8,095 nt of DNA, from NCBI GenBank assembly GCA_040383945.1, contig JBEICN010000039.1, positions 1 through 8,095 on the forward strand, read 5' to 3'. The DNA is from CAIVSN01 sp040383945. Lineage in GTDB: Bacteria > Patescibacteriota > Gracilibacteria > BD1-5 > UBA2023. Shown piece after piece: positions 1-7,862 of the stretch. The notes beneath the pieces were generated by a model. The model was not told the DNA's origin. It made no database searches and was given only the letters and a program-made list of their open reading frames with translations. Each line of letters begins with the position of its first letter. The first letter of the stretch is position 1. Both the position numbers and the translations under genes were made by a program.

Positions 1-341
1 CTCTGAAAGTAGTATCACCGGAACAGACCTATAAAGATCTTACCTGAATAGATATGGACAAGGTGGTGTTTATAGATGTTCGATCTCCAAAAGAGTACAA
101 TGAGCTTCATGCAACTGGCTCTATAAATATACCTATCGCTGATCTCTATGATAAGAAGGGTGGCGATGTTCCGAGAGAAGGGAAAGAAATTTATCTTATC
201 TGCACGAGTGGGAGACTTGCAGCGGTGGCATACCAATACCTACAATTCCATGGATTTACAAACTTAAAACATGTTGAAGGTGGGATAAATAACTGGGCAG
301 CAAAGAGGCTTCCTACCGTAACAAAAGAAATAAAATGGTAA
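1..341 (+). CDS. Rhodanese-like domain protein, 5'-truncated by window edge
   Basis: Small sulfurtransferase-type domain that would carry sulfur as a cysteine persulfide, probably in thiol or sulfide handling. The frame is open from base 3 to the TAA at 339-341, giving 112 visible residues. The ATG at 54 is not the true start: upstream codons read as continuing rhodanese sequence (SPEQTYKDLTGID) through a TGA at 45-47 decoded as glycine. Family marks are the IDVRSPKEY element, the N-I-P segment after it, and an active-site loop CTSGRLA with its Cys codon at 201-203, similar to the CNAGRQS loop of PspE. A W near the C-terminus (GGINNWAAKRLPT) is also typical. It overlaps the next gene by 7 bp, so the two are probably co-transcribed and translationally coupled. 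The true start and any N-terminal signal or membrane segment lie outside the window. The substrate cannot be told. Confidence 0.88.
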
Positions 342-1084
342 AATCAAAAACTGTCCAAAAAAATGCACAAAAGTGAAACAAACTTTCTTTGATATTTTTT
401 TTGTTTTTTTGACTCGCTGTCCTATGAGCACTGGTCGGATATATTTATTATATCAATGCAGCACAACACACAGCAGCTTGATCGGTTTCTGAAGCGCCAA
501 AGCTTCAGCCAGTAGGTCCAATTACTCCATGAGACAAATACAGAATTCGCTCATCTTCAAGGTTTACGGCTGTCATGTACGACTCTCTTGACTGTCCGAG
601 TTGTCGCACGGCCAATGCTACCATAAATGCTATTGAAAAAGAGCTAGACGGGCGGATTTCTGTAATTGTTCGCGAATTTCCAATTTCTTGAGTTTCTTCT
701 CTGGTAAAAGAAAAAATGCTTATTGATCACTGTGTATACGAGAAAAACCCGAAAGAGTACTGGGATTTTTTCAAAAAAGCGCGTCAAGAGTACCCGAAGT
801 TTCATCTATCGTCTGATTGGATGAAGAAAATTGCATTTGCATATGTGTCAAGTGATGAACTCACCCAGTGTATGCGAGATGAAAAGTCAGAAAAGAAAAT
901 AGAACAAGTGATTTTGGAAGGTAAGCACTCTCTTATTATATGGACTCCCACATTGATTCTATTTGATGGAGAAAAGCAGGTGGCCCGATATAATAATATC
1001 GTTCCTCATATATGAAATATATTAAAATATCTTGCCAGCTTTGAATGAAATAGTGATTTTTTTTTGGAGTGAAAGTATATTTAA
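335..1084 (+). CDS. Membrane-anchored DsbA-like thiol:disulfide oxidoreductase
   Basis: Thioredoxin-fold protein of 249 residues, likely making or rearranging disulfides in exported proteins. The standard code shows only a 99-residue piece from 716. Reading TGA as Gly gives one frame from ATG 335 to TAA 1082-1084 with nine TGA codons (374, 410, 425, 479, 530, 689, 1013, 1046, 1070). Residues 17-40 form one hydrophobic N-terminal anchor after a Lys-rich start, so the domain should face outward. The active site is C87-P-S-C90 (DCPSCRTAN), and T204-P205-T206 is the cis-proline loop. C133 and C179 flank the helical insertion, a layout seen in DsbA/thioredoxin_4 family members. The start is set by the 7-bp overlap with the rhodanese stop; only a weak purine run precedes it. 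Three TGA codons lie in the last 24 residues. The fold assignment is firm; oxidase versus isomerase role is open. Confidence 0.85.
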
Positions 1085-1120
1085 TAGTCTAACAGAAAAG
1101 AAGTCTTAGGGTATAAAGTA

Positions 1121-1150
1121 TTGACATATATCATTATAATGTTGTAATAT
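1121..1150 (+). promoter_or_regulatory. Predicted sigma70-type promoter of the Gly-rich exported protein
   Basis: A perfect -35 box TTGACA (1121-1126) is followed after 18 bp by TAATAT (1145-1150) as a plausible -10, 18 nt before the ATG at 1169. A perfect TATAAT also lies at 1135-1140, but only 8 bp from that -35 box. If it is used instead, it would act with a weak upstream -35 and a longer leader. No Shine-Dalgarno motif is seen before the ATG. Confidence 0.6.
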
Positions 1151-1168
1151 ACTTACTAATTTTCCCAT

Positions 1169-3205
1169 ATGCGCTCTATTGTATCTCATTTTCGACTTAC
1201 TACCCTTTTTGTTATCGCTGGCGTAAGTCTTGGTATTTCGTCATATTTTGACCTATCTTCAACGGTACTCATGCCGTCAGCTTACGCTGATTGTGCTGGG
1301 GGTTGAGCTGGTGGTTGTGCAGGTTGAGATTGATGAGGTTGAGGCTGAGGGTTTGATGGATGAGGCTATGACCCCTTCGCCGGAGTAGAAATCTTTGGAG
1401 ATCCTGTATTTATAGAGTTCACGTACATCAGCTCTTGGTCCAGTCAGTGGAGTGATTGCAACAACTTAAACTCCAGCATGGATCAATGTACGCAGGTTCA
1501 AACACATAACCCAATATACGCAACCGGATACTACACTCTCACTCCAGTTGTTAAGGATGGTGTGGAAATTCGTAAGGAACAGAATGGTTGACCACTCCCT
1601 GATGTGGCAAAACCTTCAGATCAAACGGTGACCATCAATATAACCATACAGAAAAGCTCTACATCTTCTTCGTGTGTCAATAAAGTAGCTGACTCCATAG
1701 ATCCGTGCTCTATGGAGATAGCCATCACAACTCCAACCATAGAAAACAAACCCGTCACAGGTTTAACAAGTGTCGCATTTACTACGATTGAAGACATATC
1801 ATGAATAGATGCCAATAGAATCGACGGAGATACTAATCCTTCCACAAATAACGCACTCATTCTTCCGGCTGCCAGTACTATTTGACTCGCTGGAGGCCCA
1901 GGAAACTATAAAATTGTTATTCCAAACATCCGATCCGTCTCTCCATTCTCTGTAATCAATGGCGCTCTCAAGCTCAATTATTCGCTCAATTGAATCTCGG
2001 ATAGTATGCTTTTAACAAATATTAACTACAAATTTACCAAGCCTTTCTACGGAACGCTACGAGCCTCGGATAATAATAAGTTAACCTGGGATGCTGCCCC
2101 ACGCGTAGGAACATCCTATGATTATCTTCTCAATATTACAGGCACCAGTTCTGTTTCTAGTATTCCTACAGTTACCAAGCTTCCTCCATCAGCTATATCT
2201 ACCAATAACACCACCAATCAAGTCGTGGAAGGGGTAGAAATAGTAGACAGTTCATTAAATACCAAAGACATTCATTTTAAGGGAAGAATCAATACGAGTA
2301 CTTCTGATTCGTCCGAGTCTCTTACCGCACCAACCGTGCGAGTATCACCTTTAGAAATCAGTTATAGTCTCTCGAGTAAAAATGTTAAATATTCCCTTAC
2401 GAGTTCCACTGATCCAGTAACCACTCCTTTCATCGAGCTATGATGATCAAGTTTCATAGGTATTCGTGTGGTCTGACAGATTCAATGAACGAGTAAAGCA
2501 GCTATAACCAGTGGGCGTCAAGAGGCACTCTATTTCAAAGTTGTACAATCATCGGTTCGAAATGATATTAGAAAAAATATAGCTACTACAACGAGAGCAC
2601 GAACCAATGGATCTCTAGTAAACGGAGTAAAATATATAACTTGAGACTATACACTTACTACTTCGGATATCACTAATGCCGAAATTGAAACCATAGTGAT
2701 CGATGGAGGGAATCTTCTCATCAAAGATAATATTCCGAAAAAAGCAAAAACTTTCTGACTCGTCGTTTTACATGATAAATCGAGGCCAGTGCTAGATTCT
2801 GGAAATATTCTTATCAGTAAGAATATAACGAGTATTAACGGACTGCTCTATGCTGACGGAGCACTATTCTCAACGGATGAAAATGGAGTCATATACAAAA
2901 ATGATGTCACCAGCAGAAATACGGCTCTAAACCGGCAACTCATTATCAATGGAAGTATTATTACGACGAATTCCATCTGATGAGCCACAAACCTCAGCTG
3001 AGGAAAGAGTCTCGGCATAGAAGGTACCACCGACTTTGAGCAGGCCATGATCTATGATCTCAACTATTTCCGAAAGGGTGCGGTATGATGCGATAAAAAT
3101 AGTGACGGTGACTGTGCGGATGCTGGAGAATATCCTGAGCCTATGGTAGTCATCTACGATCCAAGACTCATTTCCAGTCCTCCAAAGGGGTTCACTGTAA
3201 AATAA
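1169..3205 (+). CDS. Large exported protein with UGA-encoded glycine-rich segment (unknown function)
   Basis: One 678-residue frame from ATG 1169 to TAA 3203-3205, crossed by 21 TGA codons read as Gly; no TAA or TAG interrupts it. Residues 1-40 look like a signal peptide with a likely signal peptidase I site after AYA (residue 40). Residues 44-66 contain 17 glycines, seven from TGA. A Ser/Thr-rich, beta-looking middle follows. The C-terminal 170 residues (from about 505) have repeated beta motifs such as DGGNLLI, LYADGALF and QLIINGSI, then DKNSDGDCADAGE, which resembles a Ca-binding acidic loop, and DPRLISSPP. I recall similar C-terminal phrases from other CPR surface or pilus-associated proteins, but I cannot name the family. 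Its eight cysteines fall in four close pairs (42/50, 97/107, 169/180, 641/649), suggesting disulfides. It has its own promoter and terminator. Probably secreted or surface-bound; there is no C-terminal membrane segment. Confidence 0.85.
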
Positions 3206-3222
3206 CTGAGTTATAGAAATAC

Positions 3223-3248
3223 AAGAGGGCAGGGGAGGCCCTCTTTTT
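3223..3248 (+). terminator. Rho-independent terminator
   Basis: The stem AAGAGGGC (3223-3230) pairs with GCCCTCTT (3238-3245) around a 7-nt purine loop and runs directly into a T-tract. It lies 17 nt after the TAA of the glycine-rich protein gene and should end that transcript. Confidence 0.88.
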
Positions 3249-3250
3249 CT

Positions 3251-3256
3251 TATAAT
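3251..3256 (+). promoter_or_regulatory. Possible -10 box of the lamin-tail surface protein gene
   Basis: A perfect TATAAT sits 24 nt before the ATG at 3281, the same distance seen for other promoters in this window. The region where a -35 box should be is occupied by the terminator stem and shows no TTGACA-like hexamer. If it is a promoter, it must rely on the -10 box or an activator. Confidence 0.35.
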
Positions 3257-3280
3257 TTTCCTTTTTTTCGTACTCACAAA

Positions 3281-5404
3281 ATGTACAAAGGTTACATGCA
3301 AAAAACCTTGTATTTTTGGAGCATAGCTTTGCTCTTTCTTGCTGGCTCCGCCGTCGCAAGTGCGCTTGTCATATTTGGTGTACTCCCAAATACGGCGGAC
3401 GATGCGAATATGGAGTATATCGCACTCTACAATGATTCGTGTGAATCTATTAATCTTGCTGGGGTAATTCTTCGAGATGCTTCAGGGAAGACATTTACAT
3501 TTTCTGGGGGTACACTCGAGCCTGCCGCTCACCGTAAAGTGATGCGTACTGAATCAAAAATAATTTTGAATAATACTGATGAATCATTGCAAATTCTCGA
3601 TGCTTACGGGAATATGATTCATGATATCAAATATACTACTTCCACCAGAGATATTCCAATAGAATGGCCAGTACAAATTCCCGATTGTCAGATAGTAACG
3701 ACAGTAGAGGAAACCACGGTTGAAACTCATTCTCCAGAAATTGATTCTATTGAAGAACCGACCTTACTAGCTGTGGAGTCACTCTCTACCAACTCTGGCA
3801 ATGAGTATCTCACGCCATCTAGCAGCACGCTTTCAGGCGCGATTTTGGTACCTGCTTCTTCAGGTGCATTATATGAAATCACAAACAGTGGCGCTCCTAC
3901 TGCAGGATCGAGCGAGACTTCTTCTGAAGATTCCAATGCTTCAACTTCTTCGTTCGATTCTGTACCGGCTTCGACACTCACGGGCTCGATATCTTTATGA
4001 GAATGAATCACTGTTCAAATCTGAGATGATATAGGCTCTGGCACAGTTTTGGCACCAACGGCTTCTGGCACAAGCTCTTTGTTCTCTACACTCAGCTCGC
4101 CATTATCAGGCTCTGGGGGGATGGTTGACTATCCCTTGAATCCAAGTTATACCGGAACTACTACGAATGCTTGATGAGTCACTCTGTCAGATTCAACCAT
4201 CCTTATTCCTCTTCGACTCTTTCTCTATGACTCAAATAATAACGGTAAGATAGATCACTTGCGGGTTGAGTATTCAGGTACGCTCAGTTGAGTCCTTCAA
4301 AGAGAAAAATTTATTCTATATTCAGCGAGTGGAGGTCTGGCAGATAGTCGAATGGAAACATCATCTGGAGTAGTGAGAAGTCTTGGGTATTCCGGCTCAA
4401 TGCTAGAGATTGATCTCATCGAGCAGAATATTTACAATTTGGCACTGAAAATATCGAACACAACAGAGAGTCATCTTCGACTCAAAACTTTGGCATGATT
4501 TGGATTAACCAGTCTTTTTGGTGTTCCGGTTCTTCCGCTTACATTTACTCAGTCTTTTGATGGATACGATGGAAAGTTTATTTATAATACTGCGATATCT
4601 GGAGTGCTTACCGTTGTTTCCAACACCAGTGTTCCAACGAATAGTCCCGTAACAGTTCCAAATAATCCCACCGTTTCTTCTTGAGCAAATACTCACTTTC
4701 GAATACTCCCTGATCCTAAGATCATTTTTCAATCCGGAGTCACGGCTCAGTGAAATTGTAAAAAAGCGAGTTGTCAGGTAAATGTAATTCATGTGGCTCA
4801 GGAAAAATTCGAAATGTGCCGTTGGCAAATGATTCCTATTTTTGGAGTGCCACAAATATTGGATGGTTGCAATCCCAAGGCGGTATCGCTGGGAGCTTCG
4901 GGTGGAACGGTCGCGTTAACTCTTCTTGATTCTGCTGGAATACTTCCGTTTAAGACCCTGCACTACCAGATTGCCCCCTATTCTCAAACGCCCAAAATTC
5001 CGCCATGAGCCTCAATGGTTTCTCAGGAAAGTGCCAATCTCCTACAAAAGCCCCAAAAAATTTCTCCCAAAAACCCCTCTGACATTACTACCAAGAAAAC
5101 CCCTGTTGTGCCATCTGCAGAAAAGAACATCTCTTCAAAAGCCACTTCTTCCAAGGCCTCTATCAAGCCCAAAAATCCGTCTACCAAGACCACTACCGTA
5201 AAAAAGACCACTACCAGCAAGGCCTCGAGCCCTCAAAATTCCCCAAAAGCTCCTTCGGTAAAAGCATCTACCCAATCGCCATCATATCAAAATCAACAGA
5301 CCCCATCAGATCCGGTCGCGCTTGGTATTATCGGAATTGCCTGTGCTGGAATGGGATTTTGTATGTCCATTTTTCGGAGAAAAGAGTCCGAGCCGACGGG
5401 GTAA
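3281..5404 (+). CDS. Lamin-tail-domain surface protein with C-terminal membrane anchor
   Basis: A 707-residue frame from ATG 3281 to TAA 5402-5404, crossed by ten TGA codons (3998, 4004, 4022, 4172, 4175, 4289, 4496, 4682, 4751, 5006). Residues 7-29 form a signal or anchor helix. Residues 30-118 match the lamin-tail domain pattern (VIFGVLPN, EYIALYN, L-GVILRD, IILNN, DAYGNMIHDIKY). A Ser/Thr-rich linker follows. A beta-rich region around 290-350 holds D317-SNNNGKI-D325, an EF-hand-like calcium loop. Cysteines 493, 498, 513 and 530 form a compact cluster. Residues about 580-676 are a Lys/Thr/Ser/Pro stalk, and 679-697 a membrane helix followed by RRKE. No LPXTG motif is present. An alternative ATG at 3296 has AAAGG 4 nt upstream; 3281 was chosen for its distance from TATAAT. 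Likely a cell-surface adhesin or scaffold; the ligand is unknown. Confidence 0.84.
5186..5215 (+). repeat. 12-bp direct repeat in the stalk coding region
   Basis: AAGACCACTACC occurs at 5186-5197 and again at 5204-5215, encoding KTTT twice within the Lys/Thr-rich stalk. It reads as internal low-complexity expansion of the coding sequence, not as an attachment or transposon site. Confidence 0.7.
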
Positions 5405-5471
5405 TACCATGTTGTAGGATCACATATAGTAGAAATATTGTCATCATAATAGAATAGAGATCTTGTTTGAT

Positions 5472-5498
5472 ATGAGAAAGTAATTTTTACTTTCTCAT
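5472..5498 (+). terminator. Perfect 12-bp hairpin after the lamin-tail gene, possible terminator
   Basis: ATGAGAAAGTAA (5472-5483) pairs perfectly with TTACTTTCTCAT (5487-5498), leaving a 3-nt TTT loop. It begins 67 nt after the TAA of the surface-protein gene. Downstream is CTTGCGAATTTT rather than an immediate T-tract, so it is a poor textbook terminator. It could instead be a 3'-end stabiliser or an operator. The structure is certain; the function is not. Confidence 0.5.
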
Positions 5499-5542
5499 CT
5501 TGCGAATTTTAACTTTTAAAATGACAAAGAGATCTTGCCGTA

Positions 5543-5570
5543 TTGAAATCTATGGACTGTTCCATATACT
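5543..5570 (+). promoter_or_regulatory. Predicted promoter of the CPAC membrane protein
   Basis: TTGAAA (5543-5548), a 16-bp spacer and TATACT (5565-5570), 19 nt before the ATG at 5590. The geometry matches the galU and yebC promoters and supports the 5590 start, because the upstream ATG at 5521 would place this promoter inside the gene. Confidence 0.5.
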
Positions 5571-5589
5571 CATTTTTCCTTGTGAATAT

Positions 5590-6072
5590 ATGATTTCAAC
5601 AAAGCTTCGTAACGTCCTGCAATCCACAGTATTTTGGATATCATTCATTGTCGGTGGTGCGCTGTTATTTGCCGTTATCTACCATTTTACCAATACCGAA
5701 ATCATTCGTGCTAATTTTGGAGAAACGACTCTTTGGCTAGAATACGCAGTGAGTATAGCTACGGTACTGTCTGGCGGATTATTTTTTGGGCTGTCTGCTT
5801 ATAAAATTTGGTATTTTGCACATATTTCTCATAGCAAAAAGAGCGGAACTTTTGGTGCAGTGGGTTCGTTTTTGTCAATAGTGGTGGCAGGCTGTCCTGC
5901 TTGTAGCATCACTTTGGCATCATATTTGGGTCTTTCCGGTATATTTTCGAGCCTTCCTTTTCTCGGATACGAGGTCCGAATTCTTGGAGTTATGATAATG
6001 TTTTGAGCTTCCGTATATACTTGGCGACATCTTGAGACCTGCACGATAGCAAAACCGATACCACGGCGGTAG
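5590..6072 (+). CDS. Small polytopic membrane protein with intramembrane CPAC motif
   Basis: Integral membrane protein of 160 residues from ATG 5590 to TAG 6070-6072, with one TGA (6004-6006) read as Gly139 inside the last helix. Under the standard code it stops there and loses its tail. Four hydrophobic segments are visible at about 10-33, 48-77, 88-118 and 122-144. The third contains G-C102-P-A-C105, a redox- or metal-binding type CxxC placed within the membrane, followed by LGLSGIFSSLPFLGYE. A third Cys (151) lies in the short basic C-terminal tail. I recall related uncharacterised CPR and archaeal membrane proteins with a Cys-Pro-x-Cys helix followed by an LPF-G-E motif, but not a named family. 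In-frame starts at 5521 (ATG) and 5500 (TTG) are possible. The nearby DsbA-like gene suggests a thiol-redox role, which is inference only. Confidence 0.78.
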
Positions 6073-6084
6073 ATAGTGGTAGAT

Positions 6085-6112
6085 TTGAATTTTCTAGAGT
6101 TTTCGCTATAGT
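6085..6112 (+). promoter_or_regulatory. Predicted promoter of galU-tlyA
   Basis: TTGAAT (6085-6090), a 16-bp spacer and TATAGT (6107-6112), 26 nt before the galU ATG. No Shine-Dalgarno sequence lies between the -10 box and the start codon. Confidence 0.5.
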
Positions 6113-6138
6113 AGGGCACGATATTTTACCGATTCCCT

Positions 6139-7002
6139 ATGAAGAAAATCACGAAGTGCGTCATTCTCGCTGCTGGATATGGAACCAGATTTCTCCCTGC
6201 CACCAAAGCACAACCCAAAGAAATGCTCCCGATAGTTGACACGCCGGTCATTCAATACTTGGTTGAAGAGGCAGTTGCTTCGGGAATTCGCGATATTATC
6301 ATTGTAACTGGTCGAGGGAAGCGTAGCATCGAAGATCATTTTGATAAGTCATTTGAACTTGAGCAAACGCTCGTAGAAAAGGGAAAAACCAAAGAATTGG
6401 CTCAAGTAGAGCACGTTTCCTCGCTCGCGAATATTGCGTATGTTCGACAGCCATTGCCTCGTTGAGATGGTGATGCATTGCTCTACGCTCAACATTTCCT
6501 CGGAGATGAGCCATTTTTGCTTCTCTTTGGAGATGATCTCATCATGCATGATGTTCCAGCTTCCAAGCAGCTCATCGATGCTTTTTATCGAAAGCAATCT
6601 CCCATCATCTGTATCGAACGCGTATCTGATAGTCGCGTTTCAAGTTATGGTATTATCGAATCAAGTCATTCTGACGGACGAACCCACCGAGTAGAGAAAT
6701 TCTTGGAAAAACCACAACCTACTGAGACGAATTCGAGACTGGGAGCCGTAGGAAAATATGTACTGACTCCTGATGTTTTTGATTATATAAAAGTTGCCGG
6801 TAATAGTGCTGGCGGAGAACGGCGTCTTGCAGATGGATTTGTGGAAATGCTCAAAGAACGAGACATATATGGGTATGAAATCGAAGGGAAACGATATGAT
6901 ACGGGTGATAAATTTGGGTTTCTCAAGGCGACTATTGATTACGCCCTCAAGCGCCCCGAGCTCGCAGAAAAACTCAAAGAATTTATGAAATCACGCATCT
7001 AA
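6139..7002 (+). CDS. galU: UTP-glucose-1-phosphate uridylyltransferase (GalU)
   Basis: Cytoplasmic enzyme making UDP-glucose from UTP and glucose-1-phosphate, the donor for envelope glycans. The 287 residues are close to the usual family length of about 290-300. Visible motifs are the nucleotide-binding loop LAAGYGTRFLPATKAQPKE (residues 10-28), LP-VDTPVIQYLVEEA, GDEPFLLLFGDD with the metal-binding acidic residues, VEKFLEKP, the GERRLADG segment, and YDTGDKFGFLKA near the end. The standard code splits it at TGA 6463-6465. This codon is residue 109 in QPLPR-G-DGDALLYA, aligned with the conserved first Gly of the GLGHA motif in bacterial GalU, which is a strong anchor for TGA = Gly. It uses only this one TGA among about 22 glycines. 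The tlyA gene follows after 13 nt, probably on the same transcript. Confidence 0.96.
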
Positions 7003-7015
7003 TTTCACGGCAAAC

Positions 7016-7792
7016 ATGCGACTTGATCTTCGAGTGGCCGAAATTTTGGGAGTATCTCGGAACAGAGCAAAATTTTTTATTGAGCATGGTCTTGTAACTA
7101 TCGCAGATAGAGTATCACAAAAATGTGGCTTGGAAGTGCTTCCCAATGCAGACGTTCACATCGACACGAGTCATCCACAAATCCGTTACGTTTCCCGTAG
7201 TGCTGAAAAGCTTGCATCATTTTTGGAATTTACAGATATTTCTGTTTCAGGGTTTCAATGTCTCGATGTCGGAGCATCCACTGGTGGATTTACTCAGGTT
7301 TTGCTCGAGCGATGAGCGAGTCGAGTGACAGCACTTGATGTTGGTACTTCTCAACTCCACCCAAGACTTGCCGGTGACACTCGAATTGTCTCATTGGAAA
7401 ATACCGATATACGACATTGGAAAAGTGAACAAAAATTTGCTCGAATTGTCGTAGATGTTTCATTTATTTCACTTCGAGAAGTCCTGTTTCCTATTTTGAA
7501 ATTTTTATCCCAAGACGGCATTTGTATTTTGCTGTTTAAGCCTCAGTTTGAAGTTGGACAAGAAAATTTGAGAAAAACTGGGATTCCAAAGTCTGAGGAA
7601 ATTCGAGTAAAATCAATTCGAGATTTTCGAATTTGGCTTACGGATTCGGGAGTTTCTGTTTTGTATCAACATGAGTCGTCCTTAATTGGTGAGTCTGGAA
7701 ATCAAGAAGTTTTGTTTGCGATTGGCTTGCCTCAATTTTTGAGCTCGGAAAATTCGACCCCTACATTAACGCAGGAATGCTCGGTAACGTAA
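7016..7792 (+). CDS. tlyA: TlyA family rRNA 2'-O-methyltransferase
   Basis: S4-domain plus FtsJ/RrmJ-type SAM-dependent methyltransferase, in characterised relatives modifying ribose 2'-OH groups of 16S and 23S rRNA. The 258 residues are normal for the family. Residues 1-50 are the S4 RNA-binding domain (RVAEILGVSRNRAKFFIEHG). YVSRSAEKL with K65 leads into the methyltransferase. Motif I is D84-VGASTGGF; ALDVGTSQL carries the SAM-binding acidic residue; VVD147VSFISL and FK175PQFEVG supply further conserved catalytic-type residues. The TGA at 7313-7315 is Gly100 in LLERGASRVTALDVG, where TlyA proteins have a conserved RGA. The standard code cuts the enzyme here, between the SAM motifs. The gene starts 13 nt after galU without a visible ribosome-binding site and is probably co-transcribed with it. 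The haemolysin label attached to some homologues is historical. Confidence 0.94.
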
Positions 7793-7812
7793 GCCCTATT
7801 TTCTAGTTCGGA

Positions 7813-7840
7813 TTTACACTTTTTTAAATTCTCATACAAT
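7813..7840 (+). promoter_or_regulatory. Predicted promoter of yebC
   Basis: TTTACA (7813-7818), a 16-bp spacer and TACAAT (7835-7840), 22 nt before the ATG at 7863. It lies in the 70-bp gap after tlyA, so yebC is probably transcribed separately. Confidence 0.5.
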
Positions 7841-7862
7841 AGATCTCTTAATTGCCATAGGT

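Noticed and set aside
716..1015. Stand-alone 99-residue gene starting at ATG 716
   Set aside because: It is the middle of the DsbA-like gene; the frame continues on both sides through TGA = Gly and includes the CPSC site and the membrane anchor.
1604..2980. Three separate short genes (1604-1804, 2006-2443, 2789-2980)
   Set aside because: All are in the same frame and joined only across TGA codons; they are pieces of one 678-residue protein.
2927..3301. Antisense reading frame of 124 residues on the minus strand
   Set aside because: It lies over the end of the Gly-rich protein gene and its terminator, shows no recognisable domain, and is a shadow of the plus-strand gene. Other minus-strand frames (15-236, 1621-1860, 3727-4011, 4505-4855, 5829-6119, 6349-6597) were rejected likewise.
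5015..5404. Separate Lys/Thr-rich protein starting at 5015
   Set aside because: It is the stalk and membrane anchor of the lamin-tail protein, separated from the rest only by the TGA at 5006.
5371..5404. LPXTG-type sorting signal at the C-terminus of the lamin-tail protein
   Set aside because: There is a hydrophobic helix and basic tail, but no LPXTG-like motif before the helix; the final EPTG lies after it.
6059..6081. Weak hairpin TACCAC/GTGGTA as a terminator of the CPAC gene
   Set aside because: Only a 6-bp stem with an 11-nt loop, partly inside the gene and without a T-tract; not convincing.
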